From: Hallella colorans
GTDB lineage: Bacteria; Bacteroidota; Bacteroidia; Bacteroidales; Bacteroidaceae
NCBI RefSeq assembly: GCF_003096815.1
Contig: NZ_QENY01000007.1
Coordinates: 62,001-126,000, forward strand
DNA: 64,000 nucleotides
Direction: 5' to 3'
Positions 45,769-54,072 of the stretch are shown one piece after another (within the stretch, counting starts at the first letter, position 1; each line of letters starts with the position of its first letter). A program made the translations under genes and the position numbers. The notes beneath the pieces were generated by a model that was given only the letters and a program-made list of their open reading frames with translations, had not been told where the DNA came from and searched no databases.

Positions 45769-47067
45769 ATGCAGAAGACCACACTCACACTATTCGAGCT
45801 GAACTCGCTCGTGCGCGATGTGCTCGAAACTACGCTCGATAGCTTGTTCTGGGTGGAAGCAGAGCTGTCTGAAGCACGTGAGGTTCGTGGGCACTGCTAC
45901 ATGGAGTTAGTTCAGAAAGATATCTTTTCGGCAACACCAATAGCCCGTGCCTCTGCCAAGTGCTGGAAGCAAAGGTGGCAGGTATTGCGCCCCAAATTTG
46001 AGGGTGTCACGGGCCAGCCGCTCCGTGCTGGCATGAAAGTGATGTTGCAAGTGGCGGTGAGTTTTCATGAGGCTTACGGCTTCGCGTGGATTGTGCAAGA
46101 CATAGACCCCACCTATACCATGGGTGACATGGCACGCAAGCGGTTGGAGATTATTCGCCAACTGCGGCAAGAGGGAGTTTTTGACATGCAGAAAGAACTC
46201 ACCATTCCAATGTTCGCGCAGCGCGTGGCGGTCATATCCAGTGAGAGTGCGGCGGGCTATGGCGACTTCTATAGTCAGCTTTCGAACAATGATTACGGCT
46301 TCAAGTTCTATCCCCGGCTGTTTGCTGCGGTCATGCAAGGCGAGCGTGTGGAGCAAAGTGTCGTGGCCGCTCTCAACGAGATTAATCGTCACGTTGATGA
46401 TTTCGACGTGGTGGTCATCATCCGTGGAGGTGGCGCCACGGCCGACCTTAGTGGCTTTGACACCCTCGAGTTGGCCGAGAACGTGGCCAATTTCCCACTG
46501 CCCATCATCACCGGCATAGGCCATGAGCGTGACGAGAGCATTCTCGACATGGTGTCAAACACCCGTGTAAAAACTCCCACGGCCGCTGCCGCGGTTCTTA
46601 TCGACAATCTGGTAGCGGTGCTATCTTGTATCAACGATTACGAGCGGCGCGTTGCCATGCGCGTCAAACAGGTCATGGATAAGGAGCGTCGTCGCCTTGA
46701 CCGATCTGCCGAGCGTGTGCCCATGCTTTTCTCCTTGGTCAAAACTCGCCAAGAGGCGCACCTCGATCGGCTTATGTCCCGAATGGTTTCACTTGTCAAT
46801 CACAATGTCTCGACAGCCGGACACCGGCTGCAATTGGCCTCGGCCAATCTCCTCCCATTGGTGGAGCGTCGTTTGGAGCGAGCCAACAATGAGCTTGGGC
46901 GCTTGGAATTTCGGGTCAAGGCGCTCGACCCACAGCTCATCCTGCGCCGTGGTTACAGCATCACCTTGCTCGATAACAAAGCCGTGCGCCATGCCGACCA
47001 GCTCAAGCGCGGAGACCATATCGTGACACGTCTGGAGCATGGCAGCGTCAAATCGGTGGTGGAATAG
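45769..47067 (+). CDS. xseA: Exodeoxyribonuclease VII large subunit
   Basis: A 432-residue protein. An N-terminal OB-fold domain (1 to about 105) is followed by the XseA core: RVAVISSESAAGYGDFYSQL, DVVVIIRGGGATADLSGFDT and PIITGIGHERDESILDMVSN with the catalytic DxxxxT region. The C-terminal coiled coil binds XseB. It degrades single-stranded DNA to oligonucleotides. xseB is 42 bp downstream. Confidence 0.96.
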   Translation: MQKTTLTLFELNSLVRDVLETTLDSLFWVEAELSEAREVRGHCYMELVQKDIFSATPIARASAKCWKQRWQVLRPKFEGVTGQPLRAGMKVMLQVAVSFHEAYGFAWIVQDIDPTYTMGDMARKRLEIIRQLRQEGVFDMQKELTIPMFAQRVAVISSESAAGYGDFYSQLSNNDYGFKFYPRLFAAVMQGERVEQSVVAALNEINRHVDDFDVVVIIRGGGATADLSGFDTLELAENVANFPLPIITGIGHERDESILDMVSNTRVKTPTAAAAVLIDNLVAVLSCINDYERRVAMRVKQVMDKERRRLDRSAERVPMLFSLVKTRQEAHLDRLMSRMVSLVNHNVSTAGHRLQLASANLLPLVERRLERANNELGRLEFRVKALDPQLILRRGYSITLLDNKAVRHADQLKRGDHIVTRLEHGSVKSVVE

Positions 47068-47109
47068 CTTTCGGTTTTATGAACAAATCCTTTAAAACAA
47101 TGAAATATT

Positions 47110-47301
47110 ATGGCTAACGAACCCAAATATGAAGATGCTATTAAGCAATTGGAGAGTATTGTGGAGAAATTAGAAAACAATGAGTTGGACATAGACGAAC
47201 TGTCAAAGCAACTCAAAACCGCTCAACGACTCATCAAACTTTGCAAAGATAGGCTCACCAAAACCGATGCCGAGATACAAAAAATACTGTCGGCTGATTA
47301 A
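47110..47301 (+). CDS. xseB: Exodeoxyribonuclease VII small subunit
   Basis: A 63-residue helical protein: KYEDAIKQLESIVEKLENNE, then LDIDELSKQLKTAQRLIKLC. This is the classic XseB pattern, and it forms the multi-subunit ring with XseA. Its position directly after xseA confirms the call. Confidence 0.95.
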   Translation: MANEPKYEDAIKQLESIVEKLENNELDIDELSKQLKTAQRLIKLCKDRLTKTDAEIQKILSAD

Positions 47302-47316
47302 AAAAAGCTTTTTTGC

Positions 47317-47347
47317 TTGCAATGTATCATTATATTTTGTACTTTTG
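47317..47347 (+). promoter_or_regulatory. ilvE promoter
   Basis: TTG (47317-47319), a 20-bp spacer, and TACTTTTG (47340-47347), 39 bp before the ilvE start. Confidence 0.65.
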
Positions 47348-47386
47348 TGATAATCCCACTATAAACAACAATAAAATTAATTCGTT

Positions 47387-48403
47387 ATGAAACAATTGGA
47401 TTGGGGCAACCTGTCTTTCGGCTATTTGAAAACCGATTACAACGTGCGCTGTTATTATAGAGATGGCAAATGGGGTGAGATAGAGGTCTCTTCGGACGAA
47501 TATCTCAGCATCCACATGGCTGCCACATGTTTGCACTATGGCCAAGAAGCTTTTGAGGGGCTGAAGGCCTTTCGATGTCCGGACGGCAAGGTTCGTGTGT
47601 TCAGGATGGATGAAAATGCTGCTCGCCTGCAACGCACGTGTCGTGGAATTATGATGCCTGAGGTTTCCACAGAACTGTTCGAGCGGATGGTTAAGCAGGT
47701 TGTGCGACTCAACCAAGCCTACATACCACCTTATGAGAGTGGCGCCACGCTTTATATCCGTCCGTTGCTCATCGGTACGAGTGCGCAGGTTGGGGTGCAT
47801 CCGGCCAAGGAATATTGCTTCATGATATTTGTATCGCCCGTTGGTCCTTATTTCAAGGGTGGTTTCTCGAGCAACCCATACGTCATCGTGCGCGACTATG
47901 ACCGTGCCGCTCCGCTTGGCACTGGCACGTTCAAGGTAGGCGGCAACTACGCAGCTTCGCTCAAAGCTAACTCTATCGCACATTCCAAAGGCTATGCCAG
48001 TGAGTTCTATCTCGATTCAAAAGAAAAAAAATATGTCGACGAATGTGGCGCGGCCAACTTCTTTGGCATCAAGGACAACACTTATGTAACGCCAAAATCG
48101 ACCTCTATCTTGCCTTCCATCACTAACAAAAGTCTCATGCAGATAGCTGAGGATCTTGGCATGAAAGTGGAGCGCAGGCCCATCCCTGAGGACGAGTTGG
48201 AAACCTTCGAAGAGGCAGGGGCTTGTGGCACGGCGGCTGTCATCTCGCCCATTTCCTATTTGGACGATATGGATACGGGCAAGCGTTATAACTTCGGCGA
48301 CAAGCCTGGCCCTTTGTCCAAGAAACTCTACGACACGCTTCGAGGCATCCAATATGGCACCATTGAGGACAAACATGGTTGGACTACCGTCGTGATAGAA
48401 TAA
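47387..48403 (+). CDS. ilvE: Branched-chain amino acid aminotransferase
   Basis: A 338-residue fold-type IV PLP enzyme. The PLP lysine is in GTFKVGGNYAASLKAN; CLHYGQEAFEGLKAFRCPDG and ATLYIRPLLIGTSAQVGV are characteristic of the eukaryote-like BCAT branch used in Bacteroidetes. It transaminates leucine, isoleucine and valine with 2-oxoglutarate. It has its own promoter and a terminator. Confidence 0.95.
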   Translation: MKQLDWGNLSFGYLKTDYNVRCYYRDGKWGEIEVSSDEYLSIHMAATCLHYGQEAFEGLKAFRCPDGKVRVFRMDENAARLQRTCRGIMMPEVSTELFERMVKQVVRLNQAYIPPYESGATLYIRPLLIGTSAQVGVHPAKEYCFMIFVSPVGPYFKGGFSSNPYVIVRDYDRAAPLGTGTFKVGGNYAASLKANSIAHSKGYASEFYLDSKEKKYVDECGAANFFGIKDNTYVTPKSTSILPSITNKSLMQIAEDLGMKVERRPIPEDELETFEEAGACGTAAVISPISYLDDMDTGKRYNFGDKPGPLSKKLYDTLRGIQYGTIEDKHGWTTVVIE

Positions 48404-48424
48404 GCAAGATACTAAAAACATGAC

Positions 48425-48457
48425 TCCCGCTTGATCATTCGAGCGGGATTTTTTTTG
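48425..48457 (+). terminator. Terminator after ilvE
   Basis: A 10-bp stem TCCCGCTTGA / TCGAGCGGGA with a TCAT loop, followed by a long T-run, 22 bp after the stop. Confidence 0.85.
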
Positions 48458-48631
48458 CATGCCGCTGTGCTCTCATCGCCTCGCCAATTTGGTGACGCAT
48501 GGGCGTGATGGTCGGCACATGCGTATTTTTTGGTGCGTTGGAGTAGGGTACGTCATCTGTGGCGCTTGCCAATCATGGTTTTTGCGTTGCTTTTTTTGTA
48601 CCCATCAGGGCCGAAAGCGACTATTTTGTTG

Positions 48632-48639
48632 TATCTTTG
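48632..48639 (+). promoter_or_regulatory. trmB -7 box
   Basis: TATCTTTG, 17 bp before the trmB ATG. It rules out the longer open frame that starts at 48459. Confidence 0.65.
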
Positions 48640-48656
48640 CAACCAAAACAAGCGTT

Positions 48657-49427
48657 ATGGGAAAAGGAAAATTAGCCAAGTTCGCGGAGATGAAAGAGAT
48701 GAAAAATGTCTTCGAGTATCCACATTCGGTCATCGAGCACGTGCCCTTTGACATGCAAGGGCGATGGTGCGAAGCCTATTTTCATAACGACAACCCTATC
48801 GTGTTAGAGTTGGGTTGCGGCAAGGGGGAATACACTGTGGGTTTGGGTAGGCTCTATCCAGACATCAATTTCATCGGTGTGGATATAAAAGGGGCGCGCA
48901 TGTGGACAGGCGCCAAGCAGGCTTTACAGCTTGGCTTGCCCAACGTGGCGTTCCTTCGCACCAATATTGAGATAATAGATCGTTTTTTCTCGGCTGGCGA
49001 GGTGGGGCAAATTTGGCTCACCTTCTCTGACCCGCAGATGAAAAACGCGCGCAAACGCCTCACTTCCACTTACTTCATGGAACGCTATCGCCGTTTTTTG
49101 GTGGATGGAGGGCTTGTCCATCTCAAGACCGACTCCAACTTTCTTTTCACCTACACCATGTGCATGGTGGAAAAAAACCACTTGCCAACCGACATCTGTA
49201 CCACCGATCTCTATCATGACACGCCCCAAAAACTCGTGGGAGATCCTATTCTCGACATTCAGACTTATTATGAGCGTATGTGGATTGAGCGTGGACTTAA
49301 CATCAAGTACATCCGTTTCCGTTTGCCCCATGATGGCGTGTTGGAAGAGCCTGATGTTGAAATTCCGTTGGACGAATACCGTAGTTACCACCGCGACAAA
49401 CGCAGCGGCCTTGAAACCTCCAAATGA
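48657..49427 (+). CDS. trmB: tRNA (guanine-N7)-methyltransferase
   Basis: A 256-residue SAM-dependent enzyme making m7G46 in tRNA. The SAM motif is [20 protein letters not shown], and [31 protein letters not shown] and [14 protein letters not shown] are family motifs. The start [15 protein letters not shown] at 48657 is family-like and follows the promoter. Confidence 0.95.
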   Translation: MGKGKLAKFAEMKEMKNVFEYPHSVIEHVPFDMQGRWCEAYFHNDNPIVLELGCGKGEYTVGLGRLYPDINFIGVDIKGARMWTGAKQALQLGLPNVAFLRTNIEIIDRFFSAGEVGQIWLTFSDPQMKNARKRLTSTYFMERYRRFLVDGGLVHLKTDSNFLFTYTMCMVEKNHLPTDICTTDLYHDTPQKLVGDPILDIQTYYERMWIERGLNIKYIRFRLPHDGVLEEPDVEIPLDEYRSYHRDKRSGLETSK

Positions 49428-49531
49428 ATTGGCGTGACAACAGCGCGTATTTATAATTGCCTATCATGCTATTTTCTCATACTTTTTTTACTACAATGTT
49501 TCATAGAATGTCCAGCACATGTTAAAATAAT

Positions 49532-49572
49532 ATCACAAAAAACAGGGGTGTCTAAATTGTTGTTTTAGCGTG
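49532..49572 (+). repeat. Head block of repeat element, locus 4
   Basis: 41-bp block with the same first ten and last ten bases as the block at 22365-22405. A T-rich linker of 63 bp follows, then the array at 49636. Confidence 0.6.
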
Positions 49573-49635
49573 CCAATTGTTGGTGTTCGTCCATGATTTT
49601 TTAATTTTCTATTTTTTATTTTCATTTTTTGCTGT

Positions 49636-49767
49636 CATAACTATTTATTCGCGTCATGTTTAGGGCGTAATGGCAAGCTGTTTGGTGTTTATTCACGGTA
49701 TGTATAGGGCTTAATCATGCCACGATTAGTATCTAATGGCAGTGCCGTAAGTATCAATTTATCGATA
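49636..49767 (+). repeat. Degenerate 22-bp tandem repeat array (6 units), locus 4
   Basis: Units start at 49636, 49658, 49680, 49702, 49724 and 49746. They include GTTTAGGGCGTAATGG, GTTTGGTGTTTATTCA, GTATAGGGCTTAATCA and GATTAGTATCTAATGG. They match the pattern of the other three arrays in length, register and orientation. The array lies in a 658-bp stretch (49428-50085) between trmB and a small secreted protein gene. I see no other gene there. Confidence 0.8.
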
Positions 49768-50049
49768 AAATATTTGAAGAAAGAGATATGTATTTGGTTT
49801 ACAATAGGTTGTAAACACTCTGCATTTTTGCGTTATTTGTGACCAAACATATGGTTGCTTGCAAATAATCGACGTATGCAAGGTGTTTTGTCATATATTT
49901 TCATGTATGGAAAGAGCATGGTTATGATGGTTTGCCAGATGGGATAGACATTTTGATGAAATGTTTTGATTACTTTATTAAGTCGTTAAATAATCTTAAT
50001 TAGACAATAAAAAAAGAATGCCAAAGCAATAATTGTAGATAAAATATAT

Positions 50050-50057
50050 TATCTTTG
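50050..50057 (+). promoter_or_regulatory. -7 box of small secreted protein gene
   Basis: TATCTTTG, 28 bp before the chosen ATG at 50086. It gives a normal leader for that start and an almost leaderless one for the ATG at 50071. Confidence 0.6.
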
Positions 50058-50085
50058 CACAAACCGTAAGATGGTAATTTTGCGT

Positions 50086-50397
50086 ATGTATAAAAGGCTT
50101 TTTTCCTATTTTCTGATGGTTTTTATGCTGATGAGCGTCCCTATGACGTCGTCGGCGACGTCCGCTGTTGAAATTGTCGACAACGATTTTCAAGCTATTA
50201 CCATTTCTATCAACTCCGAATCTGTGTTGCGAGTAACGGGAGCGACAGGCGAGACTCTGTACATTTACAATATCACTGGCGTTAGAGTGATGAGCATCAA
50301 GGTGGATGGGGCTGACAAGAGCTATAACCTAAACTTGCCTAAAGGTTGTTATATTGTGAAAGTTGGCAAGATGGTACGCAAAATTTCTATCAGATAA
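50086..50397 (+). CDS. Small exported protein resembling a free-standing T9SS C-terminal domain
   Basis: A 103-residue protein with a signal peptide (MYKRLFSYFLMVFMLMSVPM). The second half reads ETLYIYNITGVRVMSIKVDG, then YNLNLPKGCYIVKVGKMVRK, which resembles the beta-sandwich sorting domain of type IX secretion substrates (the pattern YdltGrlV ... L.kGvYiVkv). Such domains normally end a much larger protein, but here it stands alone. The L,D-transpeptidase gene starts 15 bp later. Confidence 0.6.
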   Translation: MYKRLFSYFLMVFMLMSVPMTSSATSAVEIVDNDFQAITISINSESVLRVTGATGETLYIYNITGVRVMSIKVDGADKSYNLNLPKGCYIVKVGKMVRKISIR

Positions 50398-50412
50398 GAA
50401 TCTTTTTTTCCC

Positions 50413-51984
50413 TTGAAACAATGTAGCGTTTCGCTCCTTATAGTTTTTGCGTCACTGTTGCTGGTGTCGTGCCATGATAAGAAGGCTAACATTAACGGCA
50501 ATCTATCGATAGCCGATTATGCCGTGCTTGATACTTCGTTGTACAGGCTTAGCAATGAGAAAATACGCCAGCATATAGACCAAATGGCCAAATGGGACGA
50601 TGACTCGATGGCTGCTGACTATCGTACGCGTAGCTATTATGGCAACAGAAATCCACTCGTTTGGATAGACAGGCGTGGGTTGGACCATCGTGCTGACAGT
50701 TTGTTGAACGGTCTTCGAGCTGTGGAAGATATGGGTTTCTGCACAAAAAAATTCAGGTTGACGCGCATTGCGGATGACATTAGGCGTTTCAGGGAACTGG
50801 ATTTTGACAATGGAGACAATCAAATTAATAAGGTCGCGGGCAGGTTGGAATATAATTTGACCAAGGCTTATCTGCGCTATGTAGCTGGCCAACGTTTTGG
50901 TTTTTTTAATCCCATGTACGCTTTTAACCATTTGGACAAACTTGACACAGACGATGAGCGTACAGCTTTTCGTACGCTTTTCGATATTAAGGTAGAGCGT
51001 GCGGGACGTGAATTTTACAATAAAGCTTTGGATAAGGTTCGTGTGGATAGTGTAGCCGAATACATGCGCGAGGTGGAAACAAAAAGTGTTTTTTATCGAC
51101 AGCTGAAGCGTATGTTGCACGATGGTCATGTCAGCAAGGCCGAACGTACCAAAATATTGGTGAACATGGAGCGTTGCCGGTGGCGTATGTCCGACACACC
51201 AGAATCTCATGAGAAATACGTGTTGGTCAATATACCATCTTATCATCTGCTGGCTGTTGACGGAAAAAAATGGCTCACTATGCGCACGGCCTTTGGGGCC
51301 AACAGCAGTAAGACACCGCAAATGATAAGTAGCGTGACGCACGTCAACATCAATCCGCAATGGGTCATGCCTCGAAGCATTGTGCGAAAGACGGTTGCAC
51401 AGCACGCAGGCGACTCGGCTTATTTTGCCCAGCGTCGCTATTTTGTCATTCAGCGATCCACAGGACAAAAGGTAAGCCTGCGCAAGGTAACCGCCGACAT
51501 GCTTTTGAGTGGACAGTATGCGGTGGTGCAGAGAGGCGGTCAGGGTAACGCTATGGGCCGAATGGTGTTCAGGTTTAAGAACAATTTTTCTATATATCTG
51601 CATGACACCTCGTCGCGAAGTGTGTTTGACCAAAAACAACGCGACGTGAGTCATGGTTGCGTTCGGGTTGAAAAACCGTTCGAACTGACAGTTTTTTTGC
51701 TTGATGACAAAGCCGACCGACTGATAGAAAAGATAAAATATTCTATTAACGCCGATGTCTCGCCAGTCAATGTAAGCAAAGACGATATGACCGATAACAT
51801 GAAGTCTGTGGCCGATACGCTTGACATGAAGAAGTTGGTGACATGGGTTGGCGTTAAACCTTCGGTGCCTATTTTCATCTTATATTATACGATGTATCCT
51901 GACACAAGCGGTTTGGTCGAATCGTTTGATGATGTTTATGGATTTGACGACGTGATATATCAACATTTAAAAAATTACCTCTAA
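50413..51984 (+). CDS. L,D-transpeptidase (YkuD) lipoprotein
   Basis: A 523-residue lipoprotein. The signal MKQCSVSLLIVFASLLLVSC has a lipobox Cys20. The C-terminal YkuD domain holds HDTSSRSVFDQKQRDVSHGC, with the catalytic Cys416 in SHGCVRVE. It forms 3-3 cross-links or attaches proteins to peptidoglycan. The start codon is TTG: the in-frame stop TAA at 50395 and the absence of an in-frame ATG before the lipobox leave no other start for the signal peptide. The ECF sigma gene starts 22 bp downstream. Confidence 0.85.
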   Translation: MKQCSVSLLIVFASLLLVSCHDKKANINGNLSIADYAVLDTSLYRLSNEKIRQHIDQMAKWDDDSMAADYRTRSYYGNRNPLVWIDRRGLDHRADSLLNGLRAVEDMGFCTKKFRLTRIADDIRRFRELDFDNGDNQINKVAGRLEYNLTKAYLRYVAGQRFGFFNPMYAFNHLDKLDTDDERTAFRTLFDIKVERAGREFYNKALDKVRVDSVAEYMREVETKSVFYRQLKRMLHDGHVSKAERTKILVNMERCRWRMSDTPESHEKYVLVNIPSYHLLAVDGKKWLTMRTAFGANSSKTPQMISSVTHVNINPQWVMPRSIVRKTVAQHAGDSAYFAQRRYFVIQRSTGQKVSLRKVTADMLLSGQYAVVQRGGQGNAMGRMVFRFKNNFSIYLHDTSSRSVFDQKQRDVSHGCVRVEKPFELTVFLLDDKADRLIEKIKYSINADVSPVNVSKDDMTDNMKSVADTLDMKKLVTWVGVKPSVPIFILYYTMYPDTSGLVESFDDVYGFDDVIYQHLKNYL

Positions 51985-52006
51985 GCGACAAATCAATATA
52001 CAAGAC

Positions 52007-52555
52007 GTGAGAACCTTTGACGATAAAAAGGTGATGGACATGCTCGCAGACCCAGAACGCCGGCGAGAAGCCTTCTCGCAAATAGTGACGAGATACGGCG
52101 AGTCTCTGTATTGGAAGATACGCCATTTGGTGCTATCGCACGATGATGCCAATGACGTTCTTCAAAATACATTTGTTAAAGCATGGGTTAATATAGCGTC
52201 TTTCCAGAATAAATCTAAAATTTCCACTTGGCTTTATCGCATTGCGGTTAATGAGAGTTTGGATTTTTTGCGTCGTGAAAGATTGTCCAACCGGGTAGGC
52301 GTGGACCATGACGATGGCGTGGCCACCAAATTGTTAGCAGACCCATATTTTGATGGCAACGATGCAGAGGCATTGCTTCAAGAGGCTATAGCGACGCTAC
52401 CCGATGTGCAACGCATGGTTTTCAACTTGAGATACTACGGTGAAATGAAATATGCGGTGATGAGCTCGCTGCTGAATACAACAGAGGGAGCGTTGAAAGC
52501 AAGTTATCACTTGGCCGTGAAGAAGGTAAAAAAATATTTGGAACAAAGTGAGTGA
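52007..52555 (+). CDS. ECF-type RNA polymerase sigma factor
   Basis: A 182-residue sigma-70 family factor. Region 2 reads LSHDDANDVLQNTFVKAWVN and TWLYRIAVNESLDFLRRERL. Region 4 reads LPDVQRMVFNLRYYGEMKYA and TEGALKASYHLAVKKVKKYL. The GTG at 52007 is the most upstream start that fits. It is followed, after a 521-bp gap, by a membrane protein gene and a Spy/CpxP-like gene, which suggests an envelope-stress module. Confidence 0.88.
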   Translation: MRTFDDKKVMDMLADPERRREAFSQIVTRYGESLYWKIRHLVLSHDDANDVLQNTFVKAWVNIASFQNKSKISTWLYRIAVNESLDFLRRERLSNRVGVDHDDGVATKLLADPYFDGNDAEALLQEAIATLPDVQRMVFNLRYYGEMKYAVMSSLLNTTEGALKASYHLAVKKVKKYLEQSE

Positions 52556-53076
52556 GCACGTGTATTGTTGCTCGTACAATGTGGTACATCGATGTATGAC
52601 AAGTATGGATGCATTTTTAAGAATGGTCTTAAAATATATAACAGAATGTAATATGAAGGTTGGTTTGAAAAATTACTTATGTATGTGTTACTTGGAATAT
52701 ATAAAAATACGCTTTGTTATTTTTAGGTTACCTCTCGTCTCAAATGGCAAATTCATTTCTTTGTGTAGTTTGCTACATTCTTTCACTCACGTACATTATG
52801 ACTTCGAAAATAAGTCCAAATTATGGCATATCTTAAATTTTAGAACGAGCTTATATAAAAATAGGGGTTATATTTTTCGATCTTTGGGTTTCTCATTGAT
52901 TGAAAATGTAAGTACGCTTGATCGCACGGCTTGCTACACTCCCTTGCTTTCTTAATATCCTGCCTTTGAGAATAAAATTAAAATCTAACAAGGACATTAT
53001 TTGAATCCAGCCTTAAAACAGAATAATAATAGATAAATGTTTAAACTTTTTAAATGGTAGACAGTCTAAACAATAT
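52556..53076 (+). other. 521-bp gene-free gap inside the sigma-factor cluster
   Basis: AT-rich, with a perfect 12-bp palindrome TACATCGATGTA (52585-52596). The open frame 52548-52955 has Cys- and Tyr-rich, non-family-like coding and I reject it. No promoter box with good spacing is evident. Confidence 0.4.
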
Positions 53077-53475
53077 ATGGATAATATGATTAGCGAAGAA
53101 AAATTCATTGTCGAAAAGTTTGGTCGCAGGGAGCCTTTCAGGGTGCCCGATGGCTATTTTGATGACTTTGCTTCTCAAATGATGGAGCGATTGCCTGATG
53201 ACACGTCACAGCCTGTTGCTACTTTTGTTTCGATACGCCAACGTGGGAGGAGGTGGTTTAAGTATGTGACCATCAGTGCGGCAAGTGTTTGTGCCGCGAT
53301 AGTGTGTGCGAGTGTTTTCTTGGATGTAGGTCGGCACAATGAGTCAAAACCGTCTATTGGCTTGGTAAATGAAAGGTCGGCCGTCTCATCCTATACCGCG
53401 GTGGATGCCGTTGCAGACTATGCCATGTATGATACCGATGACATGTATGTGTATTTGCAAGATGACAATTATTAA
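53077..53475 (+). CDS. Single-pass membrane protein, candidate anti-sigma factor
   Basis: A 132-residue protein. The first 65 residues are cytoplasmic (KFGRREPFRVPDGYFDDFAS, then QMMERLP). One membrane segment (YVTISAASVCAAIVCASVFL) follows, with a 45-residue acidic outer tail. The FRVPDGYFDDF motif is common in Bacteroidetes proteins placed directly after ECF sigma genes, so a role in holding the sigma factor is likely by context. No ZAS motif is visible. Confidence 0.6.
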   Translation: MDNMISEEKFIVEKFGRREPFRVPDGYFDDFASQMMERLPDDTSQPVATFVSIRQRGRRWFKYVTISAASVCAAIVCASVFLDVGRHNESKPSIGLVNERSAVSSYTAVDAVADYAMYDTDDMYVYLQDDNY

Positions 53476-53494
53476 TCGTTAATGTTATAGTGCC

Positions 53495-53917
53495 GTGAAA
53501 AGATTTTTATTGATGACTGTTGTTGCCTTGTCGACACTCGGTTTGAGTGCACATTGGCACCCGAAGTTTGATCCAGAGAAATTTGACGCTGAGATGGAGC
53601 AGTTTATTACCACAGAGGCTGCTTTGTCAGCGCAAGAGGCTGCTAAATTTTTTCCTATATATAAGGAAATGCAGTCAAGACAACGCGCGCTTTTTCACAA
53701 GCGGTGGCGTTATCGCCATGTTGACTTGTCGGATGATAAGGCCTGTGCCGATGCCATTAGGGAAAGAGATGAGCAAGATGTGCAAATTAAACTGTTGCAG
53801 CAAGAATATCACCAGAAATTTTGTAACATGTTGCCTGCAAGTAAGGTGTTACGCATTATTAGAGCTGAGGAGAAGTTTCATCGTCAGGCTTTCAGGCGTG
53901 TGGCTAAAAGAAACTAA
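53495..53917 (+). CDS. Spy/CpxP-like periplasmic protein
   Basis: A 140-residue exported, charged helical protein. The signal is MKRFLLMTVVALSTLGLSA from a GTG start. The mature part (FITTEAALSAQEAAKFFPIY, then QEYHQKFCNMLPASKVLRII) has the LTxxQ-like helical look of Spy/CpxP chaperones. It lies 19 bp after the membrane protein gene and is probably part of the sigma-factor regulon. Confidence 0.65.
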   Translation: MKRFLLMTVVALSTLGLSAHWHPKFDPEKFDAEMEQFITTEAALSAQEAAKFFPIYKEMQSRQRALFHKRWRYRHVDLSDDKACADAIRERDEQDVQIKLLQQEYHQKFCNMLPASKVLRIIRAEEKFHRQAFRRVAKRN

Positions 53918-54072
53918 GGTACGCTAAACTAATATGGGTAACTTGCCTATCAGAAAGTTATATGAATTAATAATATTGTTTTTCTATTGACGATTATCCC
54001 ACGATTGTTCCGCTTAAAACTAATGATTGTGGGATGTTTGTATTTGGAGCATATTATATGTTGTACTTGGAT

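Noticed and set aside
52548..52955. 135-codon open frame after the sigma gene
   Set aside because: Overlaps the sigma stop; composition is not protein-like; no family resemblance.
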